Assembly: GCA_026005175.1 (NCBI GenBank)
Contig: BPKO01000002.1
Location: 218,501-282,500 of the forward strand
Origin: Candidatus Tectimicrobiota bacterium
GTDB taxonomy: Bacteria > Tectomicrobia > Entotheonellia > Entotheonellales > Entotheonellaceae
Length of the DNA stretch: 64,000 nt
Direction of reading: 5' to 3'
The notes beneath the pieces are model-generated. The model searched no databases. It was not told the origin of the DNA and worked only from the letters and a program-made list of their open reading frames with translations. This document shows, piece after piece, positions 1-9,970 of this stretch (positions are counted from its first letter, which is position 1; the number at the start of each line of letters is the position of its first letter). A program made the translations under genes and the position numbers.

Positions 1-150
1 GTAGCGAGGGCGGGCAAGGCGAAAGTTGAGCAGGGGCACCAGGCTCTGGCCGCCAGCCAGGAGCTTGGCCTCGTCGCCATACTCGGCCAGCAGGGCTAAG
101 GTCTCTTCCAGCGTCTCAGGCGCCGCATAGGCAAAGGGGGCAGGTTTCAT
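1..150 (-). CDS. FAD-binding subunit of a xanthine dehydrogenase/CO dehydrogenase-type enzyme (N-terminus only)
   Basis: Only the first 50 codons are in the window; the gene runs off the left edge. The start ATG (complement of 148-150) follows an AAGGAGAG ribosome-binding site. The peptide contains LLAGGQSLVPLLNFRLARP, the FAD-pyrophosphate-binding signature of the medium subunit (CoxM type) of molybdenum hydroxylases. In that family the subunit passes electrons between the FeS/Mo subunits and an acceptor, and the small and large subunit genes usually lie downstream, here outside the window. The substrate cannot be inferred. The gene is divergent from the aminotransferase that follows. Confidence 0.8.
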   Translation of the reverse strand, partial: MKPAPFAYAAPETLEETLALLAEYGDEAKLLAGGQSLVPLLNFRLARPRY

Positions 151-292
151 GACGCATCTCTCCTTCCGCGCCGCGGCTTTTCTGGCGGGCTGCCAGGTGC
201 TACCATACGCCAGCGGCGCGGTGCCGTCAAGCGGACTGGACAGGCGCCGCGCCGTGGCGTACCGTCTTTTCCTCTGGTGACAGGAGACCGCC

Positions 293-1678
293 ATGAACCA
301 GCAGGCGCCGCCAAGCGCTGCATTGTCCACCCCTGAAGCCCTGTGGCAGGCCGGCCACGACCACCTGTGGCTACACGCCTCCCCTTGGCGCGCCCTGGCG
401 CCGGGGCACAAGCGCATCCTCGTCTCAGGGCGGGGATGCACGGTACGCGACCTTGAGGGCAAAGAATACCTCGACGGCCTGGCCGGCCTGTGGCTGGTCA
501 ACGTCGGCCACGGCCGCGAGGAAATCGCCGCGGCGATGGCCCGGCAGGCCGCTACTCTGGCCTACGCCAGCGCGACGCAGGCCACCACCCTGCCCGCCAT
601 CCAGCTCGCTACCCGCCTGGCGGCGCTCGCCCCTGGCGACTTGTCGGTGGCCTTTTTTTGCAGCGGCGGCTCAGAGGCGGTAGAATCGGCACTCAAAATC
701 GCCCGCCAGTACCACTATCTGCGCGGCGAGCGCAAGCGCTACAAGTTCATCGCCCGCCGCGGCTCCTACCACGGCGCCACGTACGGCGCCATGAGCGTCA
801 GCGGCACGCGGCAGCTCACCGAGCCTTACTTCAGCCCCCTGCTGCCCGGTACCCTGCACGTGGCACCTCCCTACTGCTACCGTTGCGACTATCGCTATAC
901 GTATCCGGAGTGCGACGTTTACTGCGCCGACGCCATTGCCCAGCTCATCGAATTCGAGGGGCCGGAAACGGTGGCGGCGGTGATTGCCGAGCCGGTGTCG
1001 GCGTCGGGCGGCGTGGCGGTGCCGCCGCCGGAATACTGGCCGCGCCTGCGCGAGATCTGCGACCGCTACGGGGTGCTGCTCATCGTCGACGAAGTGATCA
1101 CCGGCTTTGGCCGCACCGGCAAGCTCTTTGCCAGCGAGCACTGGAACGTGGCGGGCGACCTCATGACGGTGGCAAAAGGCTTAAGCAGCGGCTACGCCCC
1201 CATCGGCGCCGTGCTCTGCCGCCCCCAGGTGGCCGAGGCCTTTACCGGCGCAGAGCGAAAACTCTCCCACTTGCTCACCTTTGGGGGCCACCCCGTGGCC
1301 TGCGCCGCGGCGCTCGCCAACCTGGACATTTTGGAGCGCGAGAACCTGGTGGCCCACGCCGCGGCCATGGGCGCTTACTTGCTCGAGCAGCTGCAGTCCC
1401 TGCGCGCCCACCCCCTGGTGGGCGACGTGCGCGGCCTGGGGCTGCTGGCGGCGGTGGAGCTGGTGCGCGACCGCAAGACAAAAGAGAAGTTTTCCCCCGA
1501 GGACGAGGCGATGCAGCGGCTGGCGCAGCGGCTGGCCGAAAAAGGCCTGCTTACCCGCGTTACTTCGATGGTTTTTTTGGCCCCGCCGCTGTGCATCACC
1601 CGCCCCGAGGTAGACCGCCTCGTGGCCATCCTCGACAGCGCCCTGCACGAGCTAGAACAGGACCTTGGCTACTGTTGA
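293..1678 (+). CDS. Class III PLP-dependent aminotransferase
   Basis: This is a 461-residue class III (omega-amino acid:pyruvate / putrescine type) aminotransferase, full length for the family. Visible motifs are the cofactor region [17 protein letters not shown] and the PLP-lysine context [17 protein letters not shown], where the Lys forms the Schiff base. The N-terminal part has the family's [18 protein letters not shown] follows CAGGAGA. argJ begins 43 bp downstream on the same strand, so the two are probably co-transcribed. Amino-acid or polyamine catabolism, or an ornithine-type reaction, is possible; the exact amino donor cannot be read from the sequence. Confidence 0.88.
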   Translation: MNQQAPPSAALSTPEALWQAGHDHLWLHASPWRALAPGHKRILVSGRGCTVRDLEGKEYLDGLAGLWLVNVGHGREEIAAAMARQAATLAYASATQATTLPAIQLATRLAALAPGDLSVAFFCSGGSEAVESALKIARQYHYLRGERKRYKFIARRGSYHGATYGAMSVSGTRQLTEPYFSPLLPGTLHVAPPYCYRCDYRYTYPECDVYCADAIAQLIEFEGPETVAAVIAEPVSASGGVAVPPPEYWPRLREICDRYGVLLIVDEVITGFGRTGKLFASEHWNVAGDLMTVAKGLSSGYAPIGAVLCRPQVAEAFTGAERKLSHLLTFGGHPVACAAALANLDILERENLVAHAAAMGAYLLEQLQSLRAHPLVGDVRGLGLLAAVELVRDRKTKEKFSPEDEAMQRLAQRLAEKGLLTRVTSMVFLAPPLCITRPEVDRLVAILDSALHELEQDLGYC

Positions 1679-1689
1679 GGCCAGAGAGC

Positions 1690-1707
1690 GCGGGCGCTGG
1701 CGCCCGC
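1690..1707 (+). repeat. Inverted repeat just upstream of the argJ ribosome-binding site
   Basis: GCGGGCGC-TG-GCGCCCGC, perfect 8-bp arms, lies between the aminotransferase stop and the AAGGAGGT of argJ. No T-run follows, so it is more likely an intercistronic mRNA hairpin than a terminator. Confidence 0.4.
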
Positions 1708-1721
1708 AAGAAGGAGGTACG

Positions 1722-2897
1722 ATGCACGCGATTCCCACCCTGCCGTTTTATCCCCAGGGCTTTCTCAGCCTGGCCAAAAACATTGGCATCAAAGACAGCA
1801 GCCTCGACTTTGCCATTGTGTATTCCACGGTGCGCGCCGCCGCCGCCGGCCTTTTCACCCAGAGCCTCTTTTGCGGTGCGCCCATCGTGGTGGGCCGCGA
1901 GCACTTGGCCGACGGCTACGCCCAGGCGCTGGTGGTCAACAGCAAGAACGCCAACGTGGCCACCGGCCGCCGCGGCCTTGAGGCCGCGCGGGAAATCACC
2001 CGCCTGGTGGCTGCCGAGCTGAACATTGCGCCCCAGGACGTTATCCCCAGCTCCACCGGCGTCATCGGCCAGCCGCTGCCACTGGACAAGTTCCGCCGCG
2101 CCATCGTGGGGGCGGTGCGCCAGGAACTGCGGCCCGACGCCCTGGGCGCGGTGGCCGTGGCCATGATGACCACCGACACGCGCCCCAAGCTCACCGCCTG
2201 CCGCGTGGGGCCGGCGGTGCTGGCCGGGCTGGCCAAAGGGGCCGGGATGATCGCCCCTAACATGGCCACCATGCTCGCCTTTCTCTTTACCGACGCCGCC
2301 TTGCCCCCGGAGGTCCTGCGCCCCATGCTGCAGCGCGCCGTGGCCGTCTCCTTTAACCGGGTGAGCGTGGACGGCGACACCAGCACCAGCGACACCGTGC
2401 TGCTCATGGCCAACGGCCTGGCCGGCGCCGTCGACCCGGCGGCGTTCGAGCAGGCCCTCACCGAGACCTGCATCTTTCTGGCCAAAGAAATCGCCCGCGA
2501 CGGCGAAGGCGCCACCAAGCTGCTCGAAGTCACCGTCACCCGCGCCCGCGACACGCAGCAGGCCGAGCGCCTCGCCAAGGCGGTGGTCAACTCGCCGCTG
2601 GTGAAGACCGCCGTCTACGGTGCCGATCCCAACTGGGGCCGGGTGCTGATGGCCATTGGCAAGTGCCACGAGGAGCGCGACCTGCGCCCCGAGCGGGTGC
2701 GCGTCGCGTTTGGGGATACCTGCGTCTTTGCCGACGGCGAGCCGCAGGCCGTCGACCTGCAGCGGCTGCGCGCTTACTTGCAGGGTCCTGAGGTGCGCAT
2801 TGCCATCGACCTTGGCCTGCACGACGGCGAGGCCACCGTCTGGGGCTGCGACCTCACCGAAGGCTACGTGCAGATCAACGCCCTCTACACCACCTAG
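1722..2897 (+). CDS. argJ: ArgJ, bifunctional ornithine acetyltransferase/N-acetylglutamate synthase
   Basis: This 391-residue protein belongs to the arginine biosynthesis acetyl-cycle enzyme family. The signature around the autocleavage site is visible ([14 protein letters not shown]): cleavage occurs before the Thr, which becomes the N-terminal nucleophile of the beta chain. The PSSTGVIG and [10 protein letters not shown] motifs and the NWGRVL segment near the C-terminus are also present. The start was chosen at ATG 1722 because AAGGAGGT lies 3 bases upstream; an upstream TTG at 1665 has no such site. The stop TAG shares its CTAG with the stop of the convergent CoA-transferase. No other arginine genes are nearby. 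Whether it also makes acetylglutamate from acetyl-CoA cannot be judged. Confidence 0.93.
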   Translation: MHAIPTLPFYPQGFLSLAKNIGIKDSSLDFAIVYSTVRAAAAGLFTQSLFCGAPIVVGREHLADGYAQALVVNSKNANVATGRRGLEAAREITRLVAAELNIAPQDVIPSSTGVIGQPLPLDKFRRAIVGAVRQELRPDALGAVAVAMMTTDTRPKLTACRVGPAVLAGLAKGAGMIAPNMATMLAFLFTDAALPPEVLRPMLQRAVAVSFNRVSVDGDTSTSDTVLLMANGLAGAVDPAAFEQALTETCIFLAKEIARDGEGATKLLEVTVTRARDTQQAERLAKAVVNSPLVKTAVYGADPNWGRVLMAIGKCHEERDLRPERVRVAFGDTCVFADGEPQAVDLQRLRAYLQGPEVRIAIDLGLHDGEATVWGCDLTEGYVQINALYTT

Positions 2898-4076
2898 ACG
2901 ACGCCGGCGGCGCGCAGCGCGGCGATTTCCTGCGGGCTGTAGCCCAGCTCCTGCAGAGATCGCTTCGGTGTGCTCGCCCAGCAGCGGCGCCCGCTGGCGG
3001 ATGCCGCCCGGGGTGCGCGACAGCCGCACCGGGGTAGCGGGCAGGGGCACAGGGCCGGCGCCGGGGTAGTCGACGGGCTGCAGCAACTGGCGCGCCTGCA
3101 CTTGCGGGTCGTTGAGCACCTGCTCCAGGTCGTAAACCGGGCCGCAGGGGATGCGCGCTGCCTCCAGCTCGCGGATGCACTCGGCGGTGGTGCGCGCCGC
3201 GCACCAGGGCGCCATCACCGCGTTGATGAGGTCGCTGTGGTTGCCGCGGCCGATGTCGTCGGCAAAGCGCGGGTCGTCGATGAGGTCCGGCCGCCCCACC
3301 AGCTTGGCCCAGCGGCGAAACATGGGGTTGCCGATCACCGACACCACCAGCCAGCCGTCGCGGGTGCGGTAGACGTCGGAAGGGGCGGCGTGGTAGCCGG
3401 TGTTGCCTTGCTGCCGGCGCACGATGCCGGTGAGCTGGCGCTCGATGAGCAGCGTCTGCATGAAGGTAATGCCGGTGGCCAGCAGCGACACGTCCACCAG
3501 CTGCCCCTGGCCGCTGCGCTGCCGCTCGTAGAGCGCCGCCAGGGCCCCAAAGGCACCCAGCAGGCCGGTGCCAAAGTCCTCAAACGGCACCACGTCGCGC
3601 AGCGGCGGCCCGGGAAAGCCGGTAAGCGCCATCGCCCCCGACATGCCCTGCACCACGGTGTCAAAGCCCACGCGGTGGGCGTAAGGACCGTCGGGACCAA
3701 AGGTAGAGGCGTGCACCAGGATGATGTCGGCTTTGATGGCGCGCAGCGTCTCGTAGTCAAGGCGCATGGCGCGCAGCACGTCAATGGGCAGGTTGGCCAC
3801 TACCACGTCGCTGGTGGCCACCAGGCGGTGGGCAATTTCCTGCCCCTTGGGGTGCATGGGATCCAGGGTCAGGCTCTTCTTGTTGCGGTTAATCCCCAAA
3901 AACAACGCCCCTTCCCCTGCCGGGGTCACCGGCGCCAGGTAGCGGTCTTCGCTGCCGCCGCGGCGCTCGACGCGAATCACCTCTGCCCCCATGTCCCCCA
4001 GCAAGGTAGCAGCAAACGGCCCGGCGATGTAGCGGCCAAAGTCCAGGACGCGAATCCCTTCCAGCACCCCGCTCAT
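2894..4076 (-). CDS. CaiB/BaiF family III CoA-transferase (one frameshift near the C-terminus)
   Basis: Family III CoA-transferases move CoA between carboxylic acids. The N-terminus has the typical [18 protein letters not shown], then [12 protein letters not shown], the [10 protein letters not shown] segment and the FGPDGPYA region. Start ATG 4076 follows GGGAGG. The reading frame is lost after LGEHTEAI: deleting one base near 2957 restores [20 protein letters not shown] and a stop at 2894. The gene is therefore intact apart from one inserted base, probably a sequence error. It is convergent with argJ and 65 bp downstream of the MFS gene, so it may be co-transcribed with it. The substrate is unknown. 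Confidence 0.85.
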
Positions 4077-4141
4077 GTCGGCCTCCCTCGTGTCGCGGTA
4101 ACGGTTCTCGCGGCGCTTTATAGCAGGCGGCACGGCGGCCG

Positions 4142-5734
4142 TCAACGGCTGGCGGGGCGCGCTGCCGGCGCCGGGGCCGGTGCCGGCGCTTGCCGCCGGG
4201 CCGGCCGGCGCTTGCCCATCCACAGGGCAGGCAGGATGGCCGCCAGAGAAATGGCGCCCAGGACGATAAACGTGTCGTGGTAGCTGTAGAGCGCCGCCTC
4301 GCTCTCGAGCAGGCGGTGCAAGGTGGCCAGGGCCTTGACGCCGGCCACCTGCGAGAAGTCGCCTTGCTGCTCAAAAAACGCGTGCAGCTGCTGCAGCAGC
4401 TCCTGCGGGGCAAAGGCCAGGCCGGCCTGCTCCTGGACCAGCAGTTCGAGGCGCTGGTGGAAGCGGTGCTGGAAGAAGGCGGCGGTCAAGGTCACGCTGC
4501 CGGTACTGGCGATGCCGCGGGTAAGGCTCACCAGCCCCGAGCCCATGCGCACTTCGCTTTCGGGTAGGGCGGCCAGGGCGGCGGTGGTGAGGGGCGCGAT
4601 CGTAAAGGCACGGGCAAAGCCGCGGATGGTGAGCAGCAAGGTAATGGTGCCCACGCTCGTCAGCGGGGTGATGGTGGCGTACTGGATGAGGCTCCACCCC
4701 ACCAGCGCCAGGCCAAAGATGACCAGCAGCTTGGGGGCAACAAAGTCCGAGAGGCGGCCGACCACCACGCTCAGGGCGCCGATTACCACCGCCGAGGGCA
4801 TGAGCATCCAGGCGGCCTGCAAGGGGGTATAGTCAAGGTGACTTTGCAAGAAAAGCGCCACCACAAAGTTGGTGGCCATAAAGCTCAGGGTGTTGAGGAA
4901 CACCACCAGCGAGGCCATGGCAAAGGGAAGGCGGGCATAGAGACGCAGCTCGACAAACGGCTGTACGCTGCGCAGCTCGACGGTGACAAAGGCCACCCCC
5001 GCCACTGCCGCCAGCGCCAGCAGGGTGAGGATGTAAGGCGAGTCCCAGCCCTCCACCCGTCCCTGGCTCATGGCCAGCAGGAAGCACACCAGGAAGGCGG
5101 CCATGGAACCCATGCCGGCAAGGTCGAGGCGGCGCCCCTCTTGTCCGCGCGGCGGGGGCAAGACGAGGTAGGCCAGGGCCAGGCCGAGCAGTCCTACGGG
5201 CACGTTGATGTAAAAAACCGTGCGCCAGCTCGCATGCTCCAGCAAGTAGCCCGCCAGCACCGGCCCCACCATGGGACCAAAGGAAAAGCCCAGGGAGCTG
5301 ATGCCCATGGCCAGGCCCCGCTTTTCCTCGGGAAAGCTCTGGAACATAATGACTTGGGTGATAGGAAAAAGCGGGCCTACCCCCACTGCCTGCAGCAGGC
5401 GGAAGGCGATAAGGGAGTAAACGTCCCAGGCCATGCCGCACAGCACCGAGCCGGCCACAAACGTGCCCAGGGAGAGCAAGTAGAGGCGGCGGTTGCCCAG
5501 GCGGGCGCCCAGCCAGCCGACGCTGGGCATCATCACCGCCTGCACGATCATGTAGCCCGTCTGCACCCACTGCATGACGTCGAGGTCGGCGCGCAGGCTG
5601 GTCATGATGTGGGGAAAGGCGAGGTTGACGACGGTGACGCTGAGGCCGGCGGTGGTAAAGCCCAGCATGAGGACAAAGGCCACACGCCAGTAGCGGAAAG
5701 CGGGCTCAGCGGCCGTAGCGGCGGGTGCAGACAC
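4142..5734 (-). CDS. DHA2-family (EmrB/QacA-type) MFS exporter, 14 TM
   Basis: This 530-residue hydrophobic protein has the length of 14-TM drug:proton antiporters. The antiporter motif C is present ([16 protein letters not shown]), as are the motif A-like loop [11 protein letters not shown] and an early VVNLAFPHI segment typical of EmrB-like pumps. A long hydrophilic stretch before the last helix ([16 protein letters not shown] onward) is also usual for EmrB. The C-terminus is Ala/Pro-rich and cytoplasmic. No membrane-fusion (EmrA) or TolC partner is adjacent, so the substrate and whether it pumps across both membranes are unknown. The CoA-transferase gene follows on the same strand. Confidence 0.88.
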   Translation of the reverse strand: MSAPAATAAEPAFRYWRVAFVLMLGFTTAGLSVTVVNLAFPHIMTSLRADLDVMQWVQTGYMIVQAVMMPSVGWLGARLGNRRLYLLSLGTFVAGSVLCGMAWDVYSLIAFRLLQAVGVGPLFPITQVIMFQSFPEEKRGLAMGISSLGFSFGPMVGPVLAGYLLEHASWRTVFYINVPVGLLGLALAYLVLPPPRGQEGRRLDLAGMGSMAAFLVCFLLAMSQGRVEGWDSPYILTLLALAAVAGVAFVTVELRSVQPFVELRLYARLPFAMASLVVFLNTLSFMATNFVVALFLQSHLDYTPLQAAWMLMPSAVVIGALSVVVGRLSDFVAPKLLVIFGLALVGWSLIQYATITPLTSVGTITLLLTIRGFARAFTIAPLTTAALAALPESEVRMGSGLVSLTRGIASTGSVTLTAAFFQHRFHQRLELLVQEQAGLAFAPQELLQQLHAFFEQQGDFSQVAGVKALATLHRLLESEAALYSYHDTFIVLGAISLAAILPALWMGKRRPARRQAPAPAPAPAARPASR

Positions 5735-5898
5735 GGTATGGGGCCACCTGCGTTGGGGAATGCCAGCGTCTTACGGGGAAAGTATAGCAGAAAGCCCGGC
5801 ACCCGCCGGCATCCAAACGCGCGCCTGCGGCGTTGTAGTTGTCTGAAGTGGCGGGGAGCCGCTCCCCGCCGGGTCAGGACCGAATGGAGGAGGCAGAG

Positions 5899-6408
5899 AT
5901 GGCAAGCAACGCAAAACGCACGCGCTTGCTGCGCACGGTGGCGGTAACTCTGGGGCTGCTGGGGCTGCTGAGCTGCGCCGCGGTGGCGCAGAAGGGGCTG
6001 CTTGATGAACGCGACCCGGTCAGCGAGCGCCAGCAGCTGATGAAGAACCAGGGAGCCAACTTCAAGGATCTGCGCGACAAGGCCAAGGCCGGCAACTTCG
6101 CCGCCATCGCCGTCAACGCCCAGAACATCGCCTTTGCAGCGCGCCACATCCCGCTGCTTTTCCCCAAAGGCAGCCTGGGCACCCCGGAGCAGAAGTCACG
6201 CGCCAAGCCGGAGATCTGGCAGGACTGGGACGGCTTTATAGCGGCAACGACCCAGACGCGTGACGCGGCGCTGGCCCTGTGGGAGCTCACCAAGGATGCC
6301 GAGAAGCAGCCGGTGAGCGCTGAGCAGGTGCAGGCAGCCATCAAGAACCTGGCAGAAAGCTGCAAGGGCTGCCACGACAAGTTCCGCAAGCCCAAAGAAC
6401 AGCAGTAA
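5899..6408 (+). CDS. Exported class II cytochrome c (cytochrome c' type)
   Basis: This 169-residue protein has a signal peptide (hydrophobic VTLGLLGLLSCAAVA) and a single haem motif, CKGCH, close to the C-terminus in ESCKGCHDKFRKPK. That C-terminal CXXCH on a predominantly helical protein is the layout of cytochromes c', periplasmic four-helix haem proteins linked to NO binding and electron transfer. The start at ATG 5899 is preferred over ATG 5884 because AGGAGG sits 5 bases before it. The gene stands alone, ending in a bidirectional hairpin shared with the convergent GNAT gene. It may buffer NO in a cell handling nitrite; that role is inference. Confidence 0.85.
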   Translation: MASNAKRTRLLRTVAVTLGLLGLLSCAAVAQKGLLDERDPVSERQQLMKNQGANFKDLRDKAKAGNFAAIAVNAQNIAFAARHIPLLFPKGSLGTPEQKSRAKPEIWQDWDGFIAATTQTRDAALALWELTKDAEKQPVSAEQVQAAIKNLAESCKGCHDKFRKPKEQQ

Positions 6409-6426
6409 TTTCCCACCTTCGTTGGT

Positions 6427-6448
6427 GGCAGGGGCGTCTGCCCCTGCC
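6427..6448. terminator. Probable bidirectional terminator hairpin
   Basis: GGCAGGGGC-GTCT-GCCCCTGCC, a perfect 9-bp stem with a 4-base loop, lies between the convergent cytochrome c' and GNAT genes. There is no strong T-run, so Rho-independent strength is uncertain. Confidence 0.6.
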
Positions 6449-6453
6449 GTCGC

Positions 6454-7038
6454 TTAAAGGTCCTCGATGCGCTCGGGCCGCTCCTGGCCGCCGTAGCGGC
6501 GCAGGAAGTCGCGCGTGAAGTAAGACATGATGACCAGGTCGCGCAGGCGGCCTTGCTGGTCTTTGACGTGCTCGGCAAGCACCGCTTCGTGGCGAAAGCC
6601 CACTTTCTGAAAGAGGTGGAGGGCGGCGTGCTGGTCGACGGTCATCTGCACGATGACCTTGTGCAGCCCTTCGTCGACAGCCTGCGCCAGCAAGTCGTAG
6701 ACCATGAGCTGGCTCAGGCCGGTGCCGCGGAAAGCAGGATCGACCACCAGGCGCAGCTCCCCCACGTGCCGGGACCAGCCGTAGCTCTGATAATCGAGCT
6801 CGCCGTCGGCCACGATACGGCCGTCAAAGCTGGCCAGCAGGTGCCAGGCCTGCTCGCTCTCCAAGCCCTCGATCCAGCGGTCCATGGCCTCGGGCTTGGT
6901 GACCTCTTCCCGAAGGTACAGCAAGTCTTCGGGCGGCAAGGCACGGTAAAAGGCCAGCAGGGCCGGGGCGTCTTCAGGAACCATAGGCCAGAATTCCACT
7001 TCTAGACCGTCGCGAAGAAGAACCGTCCGGGGATACAT
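6454..7038 (-). CDS. GNAT-family N-acetyltransferase
   Basis: This 194-residue protein has the GNAT fold signature: a beta-strand ending GELRLVVDPAFRGTGLSQLM, which holds the acetyl-CoA pyrophosphate-binding R/Q-x-x-G-x-G/A (here FRGTGL), followed by a helix and the late LFQKVGFRHEAVL strand. The start was taken at ATG 7038 (MYPRTVLL), which gives the usual family length; the longer upstream extension is low-complexity and lacks conservation features. The gene is divergent from the PadB-like gene with a 214-bp intergenic region. The acceptor substrate is unknown. Confidence 0.8.
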   Translation of the reverse strand: MYPRTVLLRDGLEVEFWPMVPEDAPALLAFYRALPPEDLLYLREEVTKPEAMDRWIEGLESEQAWHLLASFDGRIVADGELDYQSYGWSRHVGELRLVVDPAFRGTGLSQLMVYDLLAQAVDEGLHKVIVQMTVDQHAALHLFQKVGFRHEAVLAEHVKDQQGRLRDLVIMSYFTRDFLRRYGGQERPERIEDL

Positions 7039-7252
7039 ACGGATGCTCTCGCTTTGGGGGTCCCCCAGCCCGCCACCTCCTGGGGGACACTGTCTTGACA
7101 TGCCGGGTGCACCACAACCATACCCCACCGCGCCGCGCAACGCCAGCACCCTGCCGTGGTGCAACTGCCCCGGAGCAAAATAGCACAACTGCACCGTAGG
7201 CTGCCGGGAGGCAGGGGGGTATACTGAGAGCAACGGCAGAGGAGGGGGGCGT

Positions 7253-9967
7253 ATGGGCGTGCAGAAAGTGCCGGTTTACTGTTACCAGTGCGTGGCCGGC
7301 CCCGACCTCCTTAACGTGGTGGTCGAAGACGGGGTGGCCACCACCGTGGAGCCCAACTTTGCCTTTGCCGCCGAGCACCCTGCCGGTGGCCGCATCTGCG
7401 TCAAGGCTTACGGCCTGGTGCAGAAGCTCTATAACCCTCACCGCCTTACCACCCCCATGCGCCGCACCAATCCCAAAAAAGGCAAAGACGAGGATCCGGG
7501 CTGGGTGCCCATCAGCTGGGACGAGGCCCTCGACATGCTGGCGGCGAAGCTCAACGCCATTCGCGCCGCCGGCCTCCTCGACGAGCACGGCTACCCGCGC
7601 CTGGCAGTGACCTTTGGCTCGGCCGGCATTCCGGTGGCCTACATGGGCACGCTGCCCGCTTTTTTGGCCGCCTGGGGGCCGGTGGACCAGGATATCGGCA
7701 GCGGCCAGGGGGTAAAGTGCTACCACTCCGAGCACCTCTACGGCGAGTACTGGCACCGCGCCTTTACCGTGGCGCCGGACACGCCGCGCTGCCGCCTGGT
7801 GATTTCCTTTGGCCACAACGGCGACGCCAGCGGCGGGGTGGCCGGGGTGTGGCGCCACGCCGAAGCCCGCGCCCGCGGCCTGCGCTGGGTGCAAGTGGAG
7901 CCGCACCAGTCGGTGACCGCAGCCACGGCCAGCGAGTGGGTGCCCATCCGCCCCAAGACCGACGCCGCGGTGCTCTTTGCCATGCTGCACGTGGTGCTCC
8001 ACGAGCTGCCCTGGCAGGAGGTGTGCGACGTGCCCTTCCTGCGCCACTTCACCAACGCCCCTTACCTTGTAGGCCCGCATGGCTACTACCTGCGCCACGG
8101 CAGCTCGCGCCGGCCGCTGGTATGGGACCCCCGCCAGGGGCAGGCGGTGCCCTTTGACACCCCGGGAATAGAGCCGGCCTTGGAAGGGGAGTTTCGGGTG
8201 AGGGGGGTGGAGGAAGGCCCGGACGGCCACTGCTGGGCCCACCACGCGGCGCGCTGCCGCCCGGCGCTGGCGCTGCTGCGCGAGCACGTGCGTGACTATA
8301 CCCCGGAGTGGGCAGCGGAAATTGCCGACGTGCCTGCTGCTACCATCCGCCGCCTGGCCACCGAGTACGTGGAAACGGCGGCGGTGGGGGAGACCATCGA
8401 CATTGAGGGCACGCGTCTGCCGTACCGGCCGGTGGCCATCTTGCTGGGCAAGACGGTGTGCAACGGCTGGGGCGGTTACGAGTGCTGCTGGGCGCGCACC
8501 GTGCTGGCCGCCCTGGTGGGCGCTCTGGAAGTGCCGGGAAGCATCCTGGGCACCACGGTGCGGCTCAACCGCCCGGCGGTCAACCGCCTGGAGAGCGTGC
8601 GGCCGGGATCTGACGGCTTCATGGCCCAGCCCCTCAACCCCACCGACCGCGAGCGCTGGCAGGCCCGCCCGCGCAGCCGCAACGCCTACCAGACGCTGGT
8701 GCCGCTGGTGGCCAACTCCCCTTGGTCGCCGGCCCTGGGTCCGGCGCATCTGCCCTGGCTTTTCCTGGAAGAGCCGCCAGAGGCATGGCCGCCGCCGACG
8801 CTGCCCGAGGTGTGGATTATCTACCGCACCAACCCGGTTATTTCCAACTGGGAGAGCGACCGCCTGCTGCGCCAGCTGCCCCGCTTTCCGTTCATCGCCG
8901 CCTTTGCCTACACCGTGGACGAGACCAACTGGTTTGCCGACTTGCTGCTGCCCGAAAGCACCGACCTGGAAAGCCTGCAGCTTTACCGCATCGGCGGTAC
9001 CAAGTACATCGAGCAGTACTGGCGCTACACCGGCTTTGCCCTGCGGCAGCCGGTGGTGCCGCCGCGCGGCGACACGCGGGACCTCACGGACATCGCCACC
9101 GAGCTGGCGGTGCGCACCGGCTTGCTGGCCGCCTACAACGCCGCCATCAACCGCGGCGCGCCGCTGGGCGTGCCGCTCCAGTCGCCGCTGTACGACTTGC
9201 GCCTTGATCTCGAGCGCCCTTACCGTGCCGAGGAGATCTGGGACCGCATCTGCCGCGCCGCCACCCTGTCGCTTACCCAGGGGCGCGAGGAAAAGGACCT
9301 GGCCTGGTTCAAAGCCCACGGCGCCTTCCTGGTGCCTTTCCCCGAGCGGCAGTGGTACCTGCACCCGGTGATGGCGGCCAGCGGCCTGCGCTACGAACTT
9401 CCTTACCAGGAGCGCTTGCGCCGCGTTGGCAAGGAGCTGCGCGCCCGCCTGCACGAGCGCGGCATTCGCTGGTGGGACGCGCAGCTGGCCGAGTACCAGG
9501 CGCTGCCGCACTGGAAGGATTTTCCCGACCTGTGGGCACAAGTGGCGCGCCGCTACGGCAAGGACCCCAACGACTACCCGCTGTGGCTGCTCACCAGCCG
9601 CAGCATGCAGTACGCCTGGGGCTCCAACGTGTCGCTGCCCCTGATGGCCGAGGTGGCCCGCCACGTGCAAGGCCACTTTGGCGTCATGCTGCACCCGCAG
9701 ACGGCAGCCGCCGCCGGCATCCGTGAGGGCGACGAGGTGGTGCTGGAGGCTCCCCACGGCGCCCAAGCACGCGGCAAGGCCCTGCTGCGCCAGGGGGTAC
9801 GGCCCGACGTGGTGGTGGTGCTGCAGCAGTTTGGCCACTGGGCCACGCCGTTTGCCAAGGAGCTCGACATGCCCACCCTCAACCAGCTGGCGATTATGGA
9901 CCTGACCCTTACCGACGCCACCGGCAGCAGCGCCGACTTGGTGCGGGTGCGCGTCAGGAGGGCCTGA
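7253..9967 (+). CDS. padB: Molybdopterin oxidoreductase catalytic subunit, PadB-like
   Basis: This 904-residue DMSO-reductase-family catalytic subunit heads a three-gene A-B-C module. The N-terminal sequence (PVYCYQCVAGPDLL, then HPAGGRICVKAYGLVQ) matches what I remember of phenylacetyl-CoA:acceptor oxidoreductase PadB and relatives. The cluster-binding region has Cys10, Cys13 and Cys49 but no Cys at the usual third position (Pro17; Asp18 follows). KCYHSEHLYGEY near residue 155 is a candidate for the Mo-ligand region. There is no Tat signal, so this subunit may be cytoplasmic unless a partner carries one. It is 3 bp upstream of the FeS subunit gene. No phenylacetate genes are nearby, so the true substrate is open. 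Confidence 0.72.
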   Translation: MGVQKVPVYCYQCVAGPDLLNVVVEDGVATTVEPNFAFAAEHPAGGRICVKAYGLVQKLYNPHRLTTPMRRTNPKKGKDEDPGWVPISWDEALDMLAAKLNAIRAAGLLDEHGYPRLAVTFGSAGIPVAYMGTLPAFLAAWGPVDQDIGSGQGVKCYHSEHLYGEYWHRAFTVAPDTPRCRLVISFGHNGDASGGVAGVWRHAEARARGLRWVQVEPHQSVTAATASEWVPIRPKTDAAVLFAMLHVVLHELPWQEVCDVPFLRHFTNAPYLVGPHGYYLRHGSSRRPLVWDPRQGQAVPFDTPGIEPALEGEFRVRGVEEGPDGHCWAHHAARCRPALALLREHVRDYTPEWAAEIADVPAATIRRLATEYVETAAVGETIDIEGTRLPYRPVAILLGKTVCNGWGGYECCWARTVLAALVGALEVPGSILGTTVRLNRPAVNRLESVRPGSDGFMAQPLNPTDRERWQARPRSRNAYQTLVPLVANSPWSPALGPAHLPWLFLEEPPEAWPPPTLPEVWIIYRTNPVISNWESDRLLRQLPRFPFIAAFAYTVDETNWFADLLLPESTDLESLQLYRIGGTKYIEQYWRYTGFALRQPVVPPRGDTRDLTDIATELAVRTGLLAAYNAAINRGAPLGVPLQSPLYDLRLDLERPYRAEEIWDRICRAATLSLTQGREEKDLAWFKAHGAFLVPFPERQWYLHPVMAASGLRYELPYQERLRRVGKELRARLHERGIRWWDAQLAEYQALPHWKDFPDLWAQVARRYGKDPNDYPLWLLTSRSMQYAWGSNVSLPLMAEVARHVQGHFGVMLHPQTAAAAGIREGDEVVLEAPHGAQARGKALLRQGVRPDVVVVLQQFGHWATPFAKELDMPTLNQLAIMDLTLTDATGSSADLVRVRVRRA

Positions 9968-9970
9968 GCC

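Noticed and set aside
490-2022. Long Arg-rich open frame on the plus strand across the aminotransferase and argJ
   Set aside because: It is an out-of-frame shadow: composition is Arg/Pro/Gly-rich with no motifs, while the overlapping frames show clear aminotransferase and ArgJ signatures.
7220-7225. TATACT as a promoter for the PadB-like operon
   Set aside because: The -10-like hexamer has no matching -35 (TAGGCT at 17 bp) and no TG extension, so I did not list it.
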